Assembly (NCBI RefSeq): GCF_030247185.1
Contig: NC_080572.1
Coordinates: forward strand, 185,594,866 to 185,658,865
Source: Malaya genurostris
Taxonomy: Eukaryota > Arthropoda > Insecta > Diptera > Culicidae
Direction of reading: 5' to 3'
Length of the DNA: 64,000 bases
The position numbers and the translations under genes were made by a program. The notes under the pieces are model-generated. The model did no database searches and was not told the origin of the DNA. It saw nothing but the letters and a program-made list of their open reading frames with translations. Below, piece by piece: positions 1-11,754 of the stretch (position 1 is the stretch's first letter; every line of letters starts with the position of its first letter).

Positions 1-2
1 AA

Positions 3-389
3 ATTAGCAAGGCACCGGTGAAACGGACCCACCGCTCCAAGTGGTACGTCAGTATCCCGGAGTACCGTAACAAATACTATCCTAACCATTGCCCCGGTTA
101 TTCGATTATCTATACACCGGATGTGGCATTCCAGCTGTACAGGGCAGCACAGCAGCAGCCCTACTTCTGGATTGACGATGTGCATCTCACGGGAACGATA
201 GCGAAACTGATTAATGTTACCATCACGCCGACGGGTAGTATGCTACTTAACCAAAGCCAAAAGGATGCAATCATCGATAACAAACTGAATGCAACCGAAC
301 AACTGTTCTTTTTCACCACCCCGGACCTACGCGAAGGAGAAATCCGGAAGTTGTGGAAAGCGGTCACTCTGTCGAAAAGCGGTAGATAG
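3..389 (+). CDS. GT31 beta-1,3-galactosyltransferase-like, C-terminal part (5' truncated by window edge)
   Basis: The reading frame is open to the left edge, so this is the 3' part of a longer coding region; no ATG near the edge is convincing. The visible residues carry the C-terminal signature of glycosyltransferase family 31: a KWYVS..EY....YP stretch, then CPGYSIIYTPDVAFQLY, then WIDDVHLTG, the counterpart of the family's E/D-D-V-hydrophobic-T/S-G motif near the end of the catalytic domain. Members are Golgi type II membrane proteins that move galactose or N-acetylhexosamine from a UDP-sugar to glycan acceptors; that role is family knowledge. The signal anchor and the metal-binding DxD motif would lie left of the window. 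About 70 residues follow DDVHLTG before the TAG stop, which is normal for the family. The exact acceptor cannot be told from this piece. Confidence 0.82.
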   Translation: MSKAPVKRTHRSKWYVSIPEYRNKYYPNHCPGYSIIYTPDVAFQLYRAAQQQPYFWIDDVHLTGTIAKLINVTITPTGSMLLNQSQKDAIIDNKLNATEQLFFFTTPDLREGEIRKLWKAVTLSKSGR

Positions 390-1510
390 TAAAAAAAACC
401 CATGCGCCAAATTGAAAGTGAAACGTGCGAGTGTAGGAGCGTTTGTGCTGTTGAACTAAACTACTGATCAAGATCAACTGCAATTAGAACCTCGATCTGA
501 TTATTATGAATCTCGTTATACACATTAGACAAAAGTTTAAAATTTTTCTGATATTGTTTCGTCCTTCGAGTCTTACGTATATTGTTTAAGCAGGTAAAAT
601 GCAAAATTCATATCTTGAGCTACGATCTCACTAAATGTTATTAGATTTACTTTCTAAGATCTGAATCAAACAACGGTGTGCTTGATATTTCAATTGTGAT
701 TCCTATGCGATAAGTTTCAATATCGGACTAACGGTTAACGTGGATGTGAGATTCTCCTTTCTAGATCTAGAATATTGGATAATTTTTTTTTCTGAACGGG
801 GTATGCGATTGTGAAAGGCTAGTTTTCTTCTGATAGCAACGGTAGAGTGTTTCGAACCTCAATGGTAATGTAAATAACTAAGAACATTTTTTAACAAATC
901 GCCATTACCGTTACTAACACAAACTAATGTTGGAAAAAGGAAGGAAATACATTCCCTCTAAAGAAAGCCAGTCGTATGCCGAGGACTATTGGCCATAATG
1001 CCAGTGATTACCGGTGAAAATCACACTGCAGAATATGGTTTCATTCTTTAGAATTACTCGAGGATTCTTCCCAGTAGTGTCGAATATACGAATATTTTCA
1101 CATTGATCAATGTATACACCTTTAGGGACCAAAAATGTGAAGTGGAATTCGAACGTCATAAATATTTTTCGTCTAAGTCATCATCAGTGATCGATTTATA
1201 AATTGATGAGAAAGCTCAAGCAATCACTGTGGAAAACAACTTTTGAATCGAGGCCCGGAGGGTAGATCACTATTCGACTATTCGACTCAGTTCGTTGAGA
1301 CCGATGAATGTATGTATTTTTGCATGTGTTTTTTTTTAATTTTTTGACGTAGGACTACCGTGTTTGTTTTCTATAGAAGTGCGAATTCAAAATAAGGAAA
1401 ATCAAATCGTACAAACAGTGGTCAGGTTTTGAACACCTACAGCTCATTCAATTTTAAACATATTTTTGATATAATTACGCCTAGTAAAGCCTTGGTAATA
1501 GATTCCTATT
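390..1510. other. Non-coding spacer / 3' flank of the GT31 gene
   Basis: No exon-like stretch seen. Around 1260-1310 there is a short string (TTCGACTCAGTTCGTTGAGA and neighbours) that reappears in altered form and inverted near 12640, so part of this is dispersed repeat. A poly(A) site for the GT31 gene could not be fixed. Confidence 0.4.
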
Positions 1511-1627
1511 GTGGAATTATATCTTCTGCTTCAACAGATTTCGCAGCCGATTCATAGCATACATTGCATACCTGGGGTTACGATCTTATTGACACTAAGA
1601 ATCCTTCCAGGTCCAGAGTCAACATCC
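1511..1627 (-). repeat. Degenerate SINE body fragment
   Basis: On the minus strand this matches the body of the tRNA-headed SINE seen at 2932-3142 and 35583-35788: the pieces GGAAGGATTCTTAGTGTCA, a stretch related to CTAAGAATCGGCTGCGAAG, and TGTTGAA.CAGAA are recognisable. The tRNA-like head is missing or too decayed to see. Confidence 0.6.
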
Positions 1628-1812
1628 AGAGGCATCATTACACCACTAAGTGGTTTAAAATCGAAGGTTTTTGTTAGTTAAACGGATTTTTTTTTCATTC
1701 TAGTAACTATTTTAATAAAACTTTGATTCTGTAATTGGATCTCGTTGTCACCCTTTTCTCCTGGGGGAGAGAGTTTGTATTTCCGTTGAGCGAGGATTGA
1801 AGGGCAATTTGT

Positions 1813-2030
1813 TCATTCCTCGTCGATGTTGTTGCTGTTGCCAAAAGTATTGTTGTGAGTGATTTCTGTTTTCTTTTCGTTTTCATTGTTGTTCGCAGTC
1901 TTGGAGTCGTCGCGAATTGCTGTGGGTGCACTTTGTTGTACATTGATTGCAGTTGCTATTTGATTCGATGATGAAAGCGTTTTTGAACCTGGAGTACTGA
2001 ATTCACTAATTATCGCTGCTGAACGATTTC
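1813..2030 (-). CDS. Possible terminal coding exon of an unidentified gene
   Basis: Minus-strand frame of 71 residues ending in TGA at 1815-1813. It is preceded by a strong-looking 3' splice site: a run of nine T then CAG (acceptor AG at 2032-2031). The exon would start in phase 1. The peptide is polar and low-complexity (Ser/Thr/Asn/Glu rich, with NNNENEKK and NTFGNSNNIDEE), as in a disordered C-terminus. An ATTAAA-type poly(A) hexamer lies at 1716-1711 on the same strand. No domain is recognised and no upstream exon was found, so this could be a chance frame beside repeat sequence (a TE-like string with CCTAGTGGTGTAATGATTCC lies just upstream). If real, the gene converges on the GT31 gene and its other exons lie to the right. 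Confidence 0.3.
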
Positions 2031-2920
2031 CTGAAAAAAAAATCTGTTTTAATCCACCTAGTGGTGTAATGATTCCAGAGCTGCTAAATGGCACTATCAA
2101 CTAGCAACTTTGCACGACGAAGATTGGAAAGTTTATGTCACTGAACTGCTGCCAACCAGGCTCTACCAATCATCATATATTGAGTGTCAGAGAGCCGATC
2201 TGTCATAACTTAAATTCTCATGATATTACACGCACCAGGACGCTCATTGATTGCCGATGCGATTGATATTATCTTCATTTCTCCTGTCACTGCTTGATTA
2301 CGATGTGACTAAATATTAATCAAGCAGCATAAACATTGAATTAAATCTATTTACACTAATAAAGTCCGAAGTCCGATGAATTTTTGCAAAGAACAATGAA
2401 CTTATCAATTTATGTTTATGTTAGTACTCTCATGGTTTTTTTACTTCAACAGGGAATTAGGTTTTTTACCGTCACTGCTAACCTCAATCGGATGAACACA
2501 TTTTGACAGTTCAGCAGTACTATTTGTAAACAGAAATTTCTTTTGTTTGTTTATTGACAAATTGGATCAGACCATTTACGGTTCGTATCGCCTAAATAAA
2601 GTTTTAAAACATTTGTTCACGATTGAATACGGTTCGTTTTTGATATTTATTAAATAAAAGTGACTAGTTGCAAAGTGTAAAGATGATTGTTTCAGATGTG
2701 CTCTTCGATTTTTGTTTAAGCTTGTTTGTAAACAGTACCGCTGAACTGTCAAGGATGAATACTTGTTCATTTGTATCGTCACGATAAAAAACCTAATAGG
2801 AGAATGAGAGAGAAAACAAAAAAGTCGTCTGTCTTTAACTGAGTATACTTCTACTTCGGCTCCCTGTCACGACGCCATCTTGATGAGATCAAAATCGGCA
2901 CTTCAAAATCAGCTGATTGC
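2031..2920. other. Spacer, nothing firmly recognised
   Basis: AT-rich sequence without convincing exons. Short dispersed-repeat strings occur at 2045-2080, but no element boundary can be drawn. Confidence 0.4.
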
Positions 2921-2931
2921 AACGTAAACAA

Positions 2932-3142
2932 GCAAAGCAAAGTCCTGGCATATCATTCCTTTTGTGGAATTTGGCCTTTCTGTTTCAACAGACTTCGCAG
3001 CCGATTCTTAGTGTACAGAATCATTGCATGGCTAGTACTATAGATTCTACTGACACTAAGAATCCTTCCAGGTCGGGGCTCGAACATACGACAACTGGTT
3101 TGTAAGACCAGCGTCCTATGCATTGAACCGCCAACCCGGGAT
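2932..3142 (-). mobile_element. tRNA-derived SINE, full length, with target duplication
   Basis: Read on the minus strand, the element opens with a tRNA-like head containing an A-box-like segment and a B box (GTTCGAGCCCC, complement at 3075-3085). The family body follows (GGAAGGATTCTTAGTGTCAG, TACTAGCCATGCAATGATTC, GAAACAGAAAGGCCAAATTC) and ends in a TTTGCTTTGCTT-type tail. It is flanked by an 11-bp direct repeat, AACGTAAACAA, at 2921-2931 and 3143-3153, as expected of LINE-driven insertion. It resembles the tRNA-related SINEs of mosquitoes (Feilai-like); the family name is a guess. Sister copies are at 35583-35788 (full), 1511-1627 and 30980-31080 (fragments). Confidence 0.85.
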
Positions 3143-3639
3143 AACGTAAACAAACAAACAGTAATACATTTGTTTTACGCGTTTACCTTGTATAGTGCAC
3201 GAAAATTAGTGAATTTCTGTCGACTCTCTCACAATAACTTGTCGGTTTACCTAAAATAGAGCAGACAGTGTTTTGGGACATCAAGTGGAGATAATTTTCA
3301 CAATTTGAGAGTCGCGATGAGTATTAAAACATCGCATTGTTTGGGGCTCGAAACGCGAGGGGCTCAACGTAATCGGTATACTTTCAAATGGCTGGTGCTC
3401 ACATACCTGTGTCAGATGGGTGTTCTACTTGGTCATAGAACTATCGAGTATCTCATTTGACAGACACTTGGCCGTACCGATTACAGTTGACGATGATTTT
3501 AGTCAGTCTGTCAAGGTCATTTGAATGATCCCTTTCTCATGTATAATATTGTGGTATTCTATTCGAAATTTTTCTCTTCGATTTTCGAAAGAAACTAAGG
3601 GATTGTTTGCGCATTAACTATTTTAAAATGAAGAATGAA
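3143..3639. other. Spacer, nothing firmly recognised
   Basis: No exon, RNA gene or bounded element seen. Confidence 0.35.
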
Positions 3640-4400
3640 ACAGGTTAGGTCATCCATTAGAAAACGAAGTGGGTTCACTATTATATGTACTTCCGGCACC
3701 GGACCCCGAGAACTCGTATATTCGAAGTCGTACGGCCACATGACGTACAAACTCTACTAGTTTTGATTCAAATTGTGAAGATTTTATACAATTTTGCCAT
3801 CGCACTCTAAATGATGATTTAAATTTTTGTTATATCCAAAAATATGCAGTAATTTTTGGTAGGACCAAAAGACCTTTCATTCGACCCTAAGATTGGGAAT
3901 AACGGTTTTGAGTCCAGTTTACAACATTGTTTTACGGTTTTTGTTCCGCCAATTTAAGTGACGGTGTATAATATTCAACACACTTCACCCTATAACTTCT
4001 GAACCGGAAGTCGGATCCGGATGAAATTCAGAAATTCCGCATGCGACCGTGAGACATTTCATTTGAATCTAAGTTTGTGGAAATCGGTCAAACCATCGCT
4101 GAGAAAAGTTAGTGAGATCCATTTTGGAATATATAACCACTATTTCTGGTGCTTCCGGAACCGGATACCGGGAACCAGGATAGCCGGAATCGGTTTGTTT
4201 AATTGCCTACTGATAATAACCATCGATTTGTGTAGTTTTGAGACCAGTTTAGAAAATGATTTACGTGTTTTGTTTCGCCGATTTAAGTGATGGTGTAGAA
4301 TATTGAACACACTTTACCCTATGACTCCGGAACCGGGAATCGGATCCAGATGAAATTCAGGAATGCCGTATGGAACCGGAAAACCTTACATCTAAATCTA
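3640..4400 (+). repeat. Tandem degenerate repeat, period about 328 bp
   Basis: Two to three diverged units. The pair TTTTGAGTCCAGTTT (about 3906) and TTTTGAGACCAGTTT (about 4234) and the pair GAACCGGAAGTCGGATCCGG / GAACCGGGAATCGGATCCAG are spaced about 328 bp, and the text between matches throughout. A partial earlier unit begins near 3680. The motif (ACTCCGGAACCGG...ATGAAATTCAG, then AATCGGT...CCATC) is a dispersed repeat type; a related single copy lies at 58640-58830. Confidence 0.7.
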
Positions 4401-4409
4401 AGTCGGTAA

Positions 4410-4625
4410 AAACTTTGAATGCAAAAACCGGATAAATACATTTGTTCTGGAAGAACTGGTTGAGTTTTTTGTCCGCTTTTTGCATTCAAAGTTTTCCTAT
4501 CCGGTTCTTACAAAAAAGATGTCTTTAAACGATTCTTGCATTGCAAAGTCCATGTCCGGTTTTTGCGCTCAATGTTTTTATCCGGTTTTTGTATTCAAAA
4601 ATACTTAAACGGGTTTTCTATACTA
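4410..4625. repeat. Short tandem and inverted repeat of a 'gcattcaaagtttt..atccgg' motif
   Basis: ACTTTGAATGCAAAAACCGG near 4413 is followed by its inverted form TTTTTGCATTCAAAGTTTTC near 4475, then by further direct variants (CGGTTTTTGCGCTCAATG, CGGTTTTTGTATTCAA). The first two can fold as a hairpin. No coding meaning seen. Confidence 0.55.
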
Positions 4626-7600
4626 AGTTACACTTATCCGACTTTTGCATTCAGTCGTTCACATGAGAAAGGCAAAATCATCGCCACACTTTCCTTTCGA
4701 TGGAAAGAATTTCTTCGTACTGCGACATCTTTTCTAGAATCTAATGCTATTGACCTGCGGGGGAAGGTCCTGTACACGCACTTCTATAGTCAACCGCGTA
4801 CACAATGATTTTGTACTGAACTTTAATATCCTTGTGGCAAATCACTGAAGAAGAGAGAACTCAAAACCATAGAGGTAGTTCGTGATGGAATCAAACATGA
4901 TATGTTGTTCGACTAAAGTACTATTTAAACGCTATATCAGATGACCACCATCGGCAAGGAGTTGCCTAACACTTAATCACACGCCTAGCACCTATATACG
5001 TTTCAATAAAGCCTTAAAATTATCTAAACGAACGGTGAAGTCCCCTTTAACGTGGACGGACGTTGACTGATTGTCTGAATCGTACTTAAAGCTGTTTGAG
5101 GTTAGGTATTCCGCAATAAAAATAAGTTCATGTCAAAATGTCTTATGTGGTTGTAAATGAGCTGTCAGAAAGCCTATTTTAAGTGCAACACAACACACTT
5201 CGAACACACTATTGTTCACTACTCTGTACTGTCGATTTTCGACTGTTTCGGAAGAGATGCGAACACGTACTGATTATTAAGAAATGCCAAGTGTTAAAAA
5301 ATAAGCGTTGCGAAAGAAAGGTCAGGAAAAAAAATTAGCAATATTATTTTATTTCTTCCCACTTTGTCTGCGACTCGTTAGCGCTTGAGAAGTTCATACA
5401 TAGCAGTGGAACTTAAGTGCTGCACAGACTCCGATTGAAATTCTGGATCTTGTAAGGGTCCGAAAGAAACTTCTGGATCTTGTACAGCTCAGACGGTAAC
5501 CTCTATCCGATACATTGAGATCGTCCACCAAGTCAGTGGCACTACGTCGAGAATTCCTTTTAAGACGTCTTTTGACCAAGTATTTACAACAATTTGGCGT
5601 CCCCCATCATACCGTTTTATTTTTTTGGTATTGCCGGTCTACAGATATCTTTTGATTGTACGATGTACAAAACTTCTGTGCAGACGTAAATCTGACAGCT
5701 CCCGAATTCTGTTATGTTTTCCAGCTGGAACCCACTCAGCAAGCGATTGCACTGGTGATGGAATTTGTTTGGAATGCATTATGCTTTCCACATGGAATTC
5801 CGAATTAACATTTTTCGCCGATTCGGAATTCATTTGGATCTGATAATGTGGGGATGAGTAATGAATTCGTACTCGACTGTTAAGCGACTTTTCAGTGCTC
5901 GATCGCTTCAGTGCTAGAATTTTTGCCTGAGTTGGGTGCTCAATGAAGTGATGGTTACATTATAAATGTCATTGAATTATCGCTCATTTTATTAATGTGT
6001 TAGTGTAAAAGTAAGGCGACTTACGTCATTTCATTATATTGTGCATGCAGAAAAAATCAGAAGCGACGTCTCTCTTGCCTGATTATATTGCTCCAGCGAA
6101 GTTCACTGTGCACCAATGGTATGTAGACTATCGTGCGATATATTAATCACTCATAATTGCACGAAAATTCACTCCCTTGTAACGTTCAGTATCAAACCCA
6201 CAGAATCCTTAACATACATTCTCCACTTAAAGCGCATACTGAAAGTGATATTCCATCGTTATGTGCTTTGATAGTAGAGGCAAGACAATGTATTCATTTA
6301 TGTTGAAGCACGTGGTTCATAAACAAGACAACAAAATATAGATAAAGTAACATGATTCTATCAGTTGATGAATATGAAATGGCAGTTCAACTGACGTCGC
6401 TCGGCAACGTCGCTGCGCTGAACTGTCCAGCGAATTGCAGATTAGTGTTGCAGCGACAATACTACAGCTAGAGTAATGCATTATGCTGACTAAGATTGTT
6501 CGCAACGTTGTTTTATTACATGTGGGTTAATCTATTTTAGATCTACGACTAAACCATGTCAATTACAACGCTGAGATCTAGTTTTATTTTTCCAGCACAA
6601 ATTTGAAACAGCTCGACGATTTTTTTTTTCAAATGAATGAAAATTTGAAACACGAAGAGAACACTGTTTTAAATTTCTTACGTGAGTGTGGGTAGCGAGA
6701 TCTGACAGGCGAAATGTCAAAGCGTCGAATGGCATATCAGAAATTGTCATTATAAGCGGGAAATGTTTTGCACTGAATAATATAGTATCATTTAAAAGCA
6801 CTGTAGCTCACTATCTCCGAGAAATTTTCTCTAGAAGGTCATGACAAAACTTTATATCGTTTAAATCATGTATTTTGTTTTTTTGTTGCTGATTTGAAAC
6901 ATCACAGTGAGTTTAAGTAACACCTATACATTAATATTATTTTTGACAGTTTTAGATTATACGACAACCTGTCATTTTAGAACTGATATCCAGCACAGCG
7001 TTGCGCGTAGCCTAAGGTAGGCCTTTTTGTTAATTTTCGGCTTTAAGCGAAAATGACAGTGTCATCAAGATTCATGCACGCTAAAAATCGGCTTCGAAAT
7101 CTAGTGAAACAGAAGAACGAATTCGAGAAAAGAAACTTTCAGAAAGCTTTCTCTCCAGTATCAGTTTGTATCACGAAACTGGATAGTCAATTGATAGAAA
7201 ACAGATAGATATAAAAATAATAAATGCTTTATGGAGCGGCACAGCTGAAAAAGTAACGCAGAAATGTTAATTAGATTCCATTATTCTGAAGCTAAACACC
7301 AGACTATAGGACTCCACAGAAGCAAAAAACACAAACGCCAATTCAAGGTCTCAGGGCAGACTAGTTTTTCTGCACTTAAAGAAAGCGGTTTGGCGCAAAT
7401 ATTTGTCCGAGGGAAAGGGGGACAAAAAGTTTTCTCCAAATATAGAATGTTGCGTGTCCTGCCGATCTAGCCGAACTGTTCTACAAAAGAAACCCTGACC
7501 ACTTTCCGCTGCGGCAGACCACAGAGTGTACGCAAATAGACAGACAGACCCTTTCTTGAATCATTTAAAATAATACTAAACTTGGTGTTTTAATGATAAT

Positions 7601-8692
7601 GACACGTTTGTCGTACTCGTACCTGCTTCGGCTTTGCGAAACAGCACCCACGTGTCTCCGTCTGGGGAGCGAGGGTGGCGAATGGCGCCAATGTCATGAG
7701 GATTCAGGTGCCACTGTTTGTCGGCCGGCGACAATCTTCTGCTTCCGTCGTTTGATAAACCCGAAAGGACGAAGGCATCGACGTTAGGTCAGTATATGTT
7801 CTAACATCAGACTTTTGTAAGTAGCTCCATGTACGTGTCCGTTGGCAATCAGGAGCTGCATTCGAGCAAAGATTAGTATTAGAGGGTGAAAATGTGTGAT
7901 CGCCATTGAACCAAACTGGAAAGATGGGCGGGGCGCTGTGGGGAAGTATGATGGTTGTCGGAATGGTCGTAAAATAAAGCAACCGACTGATAAAATACGA
8001 ATGGGGTGTAAACATTGGTTCAGCCAGTTCTAAAGTCATACGGATCGGCACATAAGGGTTATAGCCATGTTAGTTGCCATTGTTGCAGTTTAATCGATGA
8101 ATGCGGCTACTGTCAGTCAATTGAGAATGTGATAATTTTGTGGATTATTGCTATTGATTCTTCTGTAAGCAGTATGCCTACAACAAATTGTTTTAAATAA
8201 TGGGTTCATAGCTGATTCCGTTGAGGTCCCGTAATAAGCGATATTTTGAACGTGCAGTCCAACGTCTAACGAATCACTACGGAACCGAAGTTGAATTATA
8301 TTTGAAACCTAAATATTCAAATATTCAATGTTATATTTCGTATTGACACAACATTCTGAGATGTTCCGATCTTATATTACTTTTCCATTGTGAAAACTGC
8401 CGAAACGATCAGTTAATCAGTCTTCAGAAACGGTTTATTTCGCTTCAGATTGGAACCGGAGCAGGCGTGTGTGTCGGACGCAATAATTTTTCACTCTCGA
8501 TTTAGAAAAACGAATTTTTACATATATTCTAGTGAAATAGAGTGAATTTCTTAAATTTAAAAATTTACATTTGAACTAGTGATTTTCATAATTAATCAGC
8601 GGAAAGCAATCAATCAGGCTCGGCTGGACACTCTGACGACATCGCATAAATCCTGGCAGAATAAACTAGAAATTCGAAGAAGTAGAAGCTTA
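4626..8692. other. Long non-coding spacer
   Basis: About 4 kb without a recognisable exon or bounded element. The more GC-rich part at 7600-8050 contains short open frames on both strands (longest a minus frame of about 115 codons at 8051-7704), but these lack domain similarity or clear splice signals. A regulatory or UTR role for the GC-rich stretch is possible but unsupported. Confidence 0.35.
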
Positions 8693-9125
8693 TGTCGTTT
8701 TCGCTTGATGCCAAACTTAACCCAGTTTCCACCCTACTGCTGTCAAACCGTTTATTTGAAGCTAGCTTCGAACCTAGTTTCAACGTTGTTGAACTGAAAA
8801 TCGAGTCAGTTTCGAACCTGGTTTTTTATCAAGTTTCCTCAAACCTCCGTTGCTAATGTAGCGTTTACACTATTGCTGGTTGCCAGCATGCTGGTGCCAG
8901 TGTATTGCCCTCTTAGGAAAAAAACGTTCAACGGTGGTCCTTCGTTGGTCTAATATTTAGGATTATTGAACCACAGTTGAACGTGTTTTCCTAAGAGGGC
9001 AGTACACTGGCAGCCAGCAGAAGTGTAAACGGGGCATAAGTGCAAACCCAACACAGTTTCGTGAAAAGTGCTTGTTTGATGAAACTACCCTGGGTCAGTT
9101 TCAGTTTTCTCAAGCGAAAACGGCA
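8693..9125 (+). mobile_element. MITE with TGTCGTTTTCGCTTGA-type TIRs and TTA target duplication, carrying a nested MITE
   Basis: The left end TGTCGTTTTCGCTTGATGCC and the right end ...TCTCAAGCGAAAACGGCA are inverted repeats, flanked by TTA on both sides (8690-8692 and 9126-9128). A 3-bp TWA duplication points to the PIF/Harbinger (Tourist-like) group. An inverted sister copy spans 22935-23617. The 180-bp element at 8857-9036 interrupts it; without that insert the native length is about 250 bp. No transposase is encoded. Confidence 0.8.
8857..9036 (+). mobile_element. Nested MITE with TGTAGCGTTTACACT / AGTGTAAACGGGGCA termini, TAA duplication
   Basis: The termini are inverted repeats (GTTTACACT..TGCTGG..TGCCAGC) and the interior is nearly palindromic around GGACCACCGTTGAACG-like arms. 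The flanking TAA at 8854-8856 and 9037-9039 is a 3-bp target duplication. The related sequence at about 23435-23480 shows the uninterrupted host site, confirming the insertion. A second, better preserved copy is at 48015-48208. Confidence 0.85.
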
Positions 9126-9928
9126 TTAAAAAAGTAGTCAGGTTTTGAACACTTACAGCGCGGTCAATTATGCGTCGGTTAGTAAAATTATTGTATTGGT
9201 ACTACTTCTACGCATCAATTTGATTTGATAAAGTCATGTCTTTTCAATTTAAAAACCATGCAAAAAATAGTTGCAATGTAATATTTCGTTTGCAAACAAT
9301 CTAAAACGTTATGCTGGGATACGGGCTTCACGACGTAAAATACACTGGTGGCGTAATTAGACAGTTTTGGTTGTGTTGGTAATTTTCTCACGAAATTAAG
9401 TATGGCGCGCCGGGATTCAAGCATGTAAACATAAACAAACGACCATTTCAGATCGGGATTTCACTTCTAAGTTACTCCAGTTGTCGCGCAGCCTGGCGAA
9501 TCTTTGGCACTAATTGAAAATCTGGACATTTTTCTTCAAGGGCTTGCAAGGTAACGTCTAAATATAGAAAATTGTACACACATCCGATTCTATTCATTTC
9601 GTTGGAGGAAGGATTTGGCGGATCGCACTGTGGTATCTATTACAGTTATTATGGATAATGGAGTGATTGTGCTGTAGGTGGCATTTCAAATGCAGGTGAT
9701 GAAAACGATTGAAACATTTCGGAACAAAACACCGCATTTCACTGCCAATATTTTCGCAAACAGAACCAACTCTAAATATTTTCATAAAAGCAACTTTCAG
9801 AACGTCATTTGTTTATGTATTTTCTTCTTCACGTCTCTCTGTTATTCCAAAATAAAATAACAACCGCACTAACACATAGAAAAACGTGATCACCAGGGTA
9901 TTTTACATCGTGTACGGGCTTTACCTTA
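9126..9928. other. Spacer
   Basis: No supported gene. The overlapping short frames at 9594-9860 on both strands show no family features. Confidence 0.35.
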
Positions 9929-10259
9929 AGCGGCCCTTACACGTGACAATATTATTGTCAATCCAACGTATTGTCAATACCGTCAATCCAATTAACTTGG
10001 TAACTTGAGTCCGCATTTTTCGAACAAATCAAGCGTTTGAAGCTTCAAATATTGCAACTGAACATTGAAACATTGAGAGAAGAGTTCATTGCACATAGTT
10101 AACAGTTTCTTCTCTGGAGAGAAAGTATTGTCGGATTGATGAGCAGTTTTGATTTTTTGACAATATTTTCGTCAATCCAATGAAGTTTCCATTACACGAT
10201 CAAAAGTATTGTCAATACTCCTTGTATTGACAATAATATTGTCTCGTGTAAGGGCAGCT
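9929..10259 (+). mobile_element. MITE with GGCCCTTACACG-type termini and ATTGTCAAT core TIR
   Basis: The left end CGGCCCTTACACGTGACAAT continues to ATTATTGTCAAT. The right end is its inverse (ATTGACAATAATATTGTC, then TCGTGTAAGGGC). About 330 bp, non-coding. A one-sided fragment lies at 59055-59218, matching the stretch from ATTATTGTCAATCCAA to TTAACAGTTTCT. Confidence 0.8.
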
Positions 10260-10287
10260 TTACGGAGACGATGGTTTTGAAGCATAG

Positions 10288-10566
10288 ATGCCAGGTAAAA
10301 ATTTCAAATATCATCAAACAGGGTTGCAAAATTCAGTAAATCTGAAAAAAGTATGCAGGCTTCAATTTCTATAGAAAGTTTCATACTATAAACTGACTTG
10401 GCGAGCAAAAAAAACGTCGCGGCAATTTCAAAAGCCTGTAAACTTTGATCAAAATCTGCAAAAAGCTTGATTTCCAAAAGTCTGCAAAAAAAGTCTGCAA
10501 CAAACAATGTCTGCAGCACTATATACGAAATATGCAGATTTACAGACAAATCTGCAGACCTGGCAT
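10288..10566 (+). mobile_element. Small TIR element with ATGCCAGGT ends (family A)
   Basis: Starts ATGCCAGGT and ends ACCTGGCAT; the interior repeats TCTGCA-type words (GTCTGCAA, TCTGCAGAC). A second copy at 47769-49040 has the same ends but is interrupted by other elements. A minus-strand open frame of 129 codons runs through it and is judged spurious. Confidence 0.6.
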
Positions 10567-11220
10567 ATCTGTTTTGAAGGAGCAAGTGACAAATGTTATG
10601 GAATGAGAAAATGATGATTGCCTCAATCTGAATCGCTAACACATAAAAAGAGCGTGATATCGCGCCGCCACAACACACGCTAAAAAGCGACACCTAGCGC
10701 CATAATTATGTTTGCATACGAGCATATCCGATACAGTGACTGAAGGATCAAGAGTAAACCAAGTTAACTTGTGTTGGTAATTTTTGTATTACGTACATTT
10801 TATTTGGTACGTATGCCATATATCTGTGTATTCATATATGCAGTGCACCGAGTTTCTCAAAGTGGATTCCACGATTGAGTTTCAAACAATCTTTTTTCAC
10901 AATAATTTATTTTCAAATGAAAGTTAAGCCTGACATCTTGGATGAAATATCAGTTTTGATCAATTTTTCACCAACGTTTGATGGGAAATTGCTTACATTT
11001 TATGAATCAGGATTTTAATTCCCTAATAAAAAAGTTAGCAACACTGCTTCAATGCATTTGTATTAGATTGCGCTACACTAAATAAACAAAACTAAATATT
11101 TTCTGTTAAAAAAGCAGTTGGCCGGAAAAATAAATAATTTTACGACAACATTCCATATCAATTGCCTTTCGCGTGTTAAATTAAAGGTTCCTATTTTGCG
11201 GCTTTACTTACAGAAGGTAT

Positions 11221-11754
11221 GTACACACTTAAATTTTTTAGCTGAGTCTCGGCAAAAAAATGCCGAGATTCGCACAGCCGAGTAATCAGCAATCATCTCG
11301 GCAAAAATAAAATAACTGAGCGTCTCCGCACCCTCAAATTTGACAATCGTCAAATATTGCCGAAGTCGCCAGCATAAGATTTACTGTTTGCTCAGTGAAA
11401 CGTTCGCTGAATATTCGGCAATCCAATAAAACGAAAAAATGAAAAAAAAATTACCGAATCATCAGTAATTAAAAATCTAGTCAATTAATTTTGTTTGTAA
11501 TTTCTAAACATTATAAACACACCATTCAGGATCAAAAATTCATTTTATTAACACTTAAAGGAGGCTTACAAATTTATTGTCAGTAGTGCTTAAAGCCTCT
11601 ACCTTGAAGCATTTTACCGAAATATCAGTGAATGCATTTAACGAAGTTCAGAAACATGCGTATTGATTACTGAACAATCAGCAAATTTAGGTGTTGCTGA
11701 TCAGTTTCGGCATTTTATTATGCCGAGCTCAAGAAATGGTTTTAAGTGTGTAAA
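11221..11754 (+). mobile_element. MITE with TACACACTTAAA ends
   Basis: The left end TACACACTTAAATTTTTTAG, then CTGAGTCTCGGCA, mirrors the right end TGCCGAGCTCAAGAAATGGT, then TTTAAGTGTGTA. The subterminal zone has several CGGCA/TGCCG words. About 534 bp, no coding capacity. Confidence 0.75.

Noticed and set aside
2932..3142. A tRNA gene from the A/B-box-like sequence
   Set aside because: The head does not fold as a full cloverleaf by eye and is followed by a shared SINE body and tail with a target duplication, so it is a retroelement.
10304..10693. 129-codon minus-strand frame
   Set aside because: Mostly inside the ATGCCAGGT-ended element. The Phe/Leu-rich translation is what antisense TTT/AAA-rich repeat DNA gives; no family recognised.
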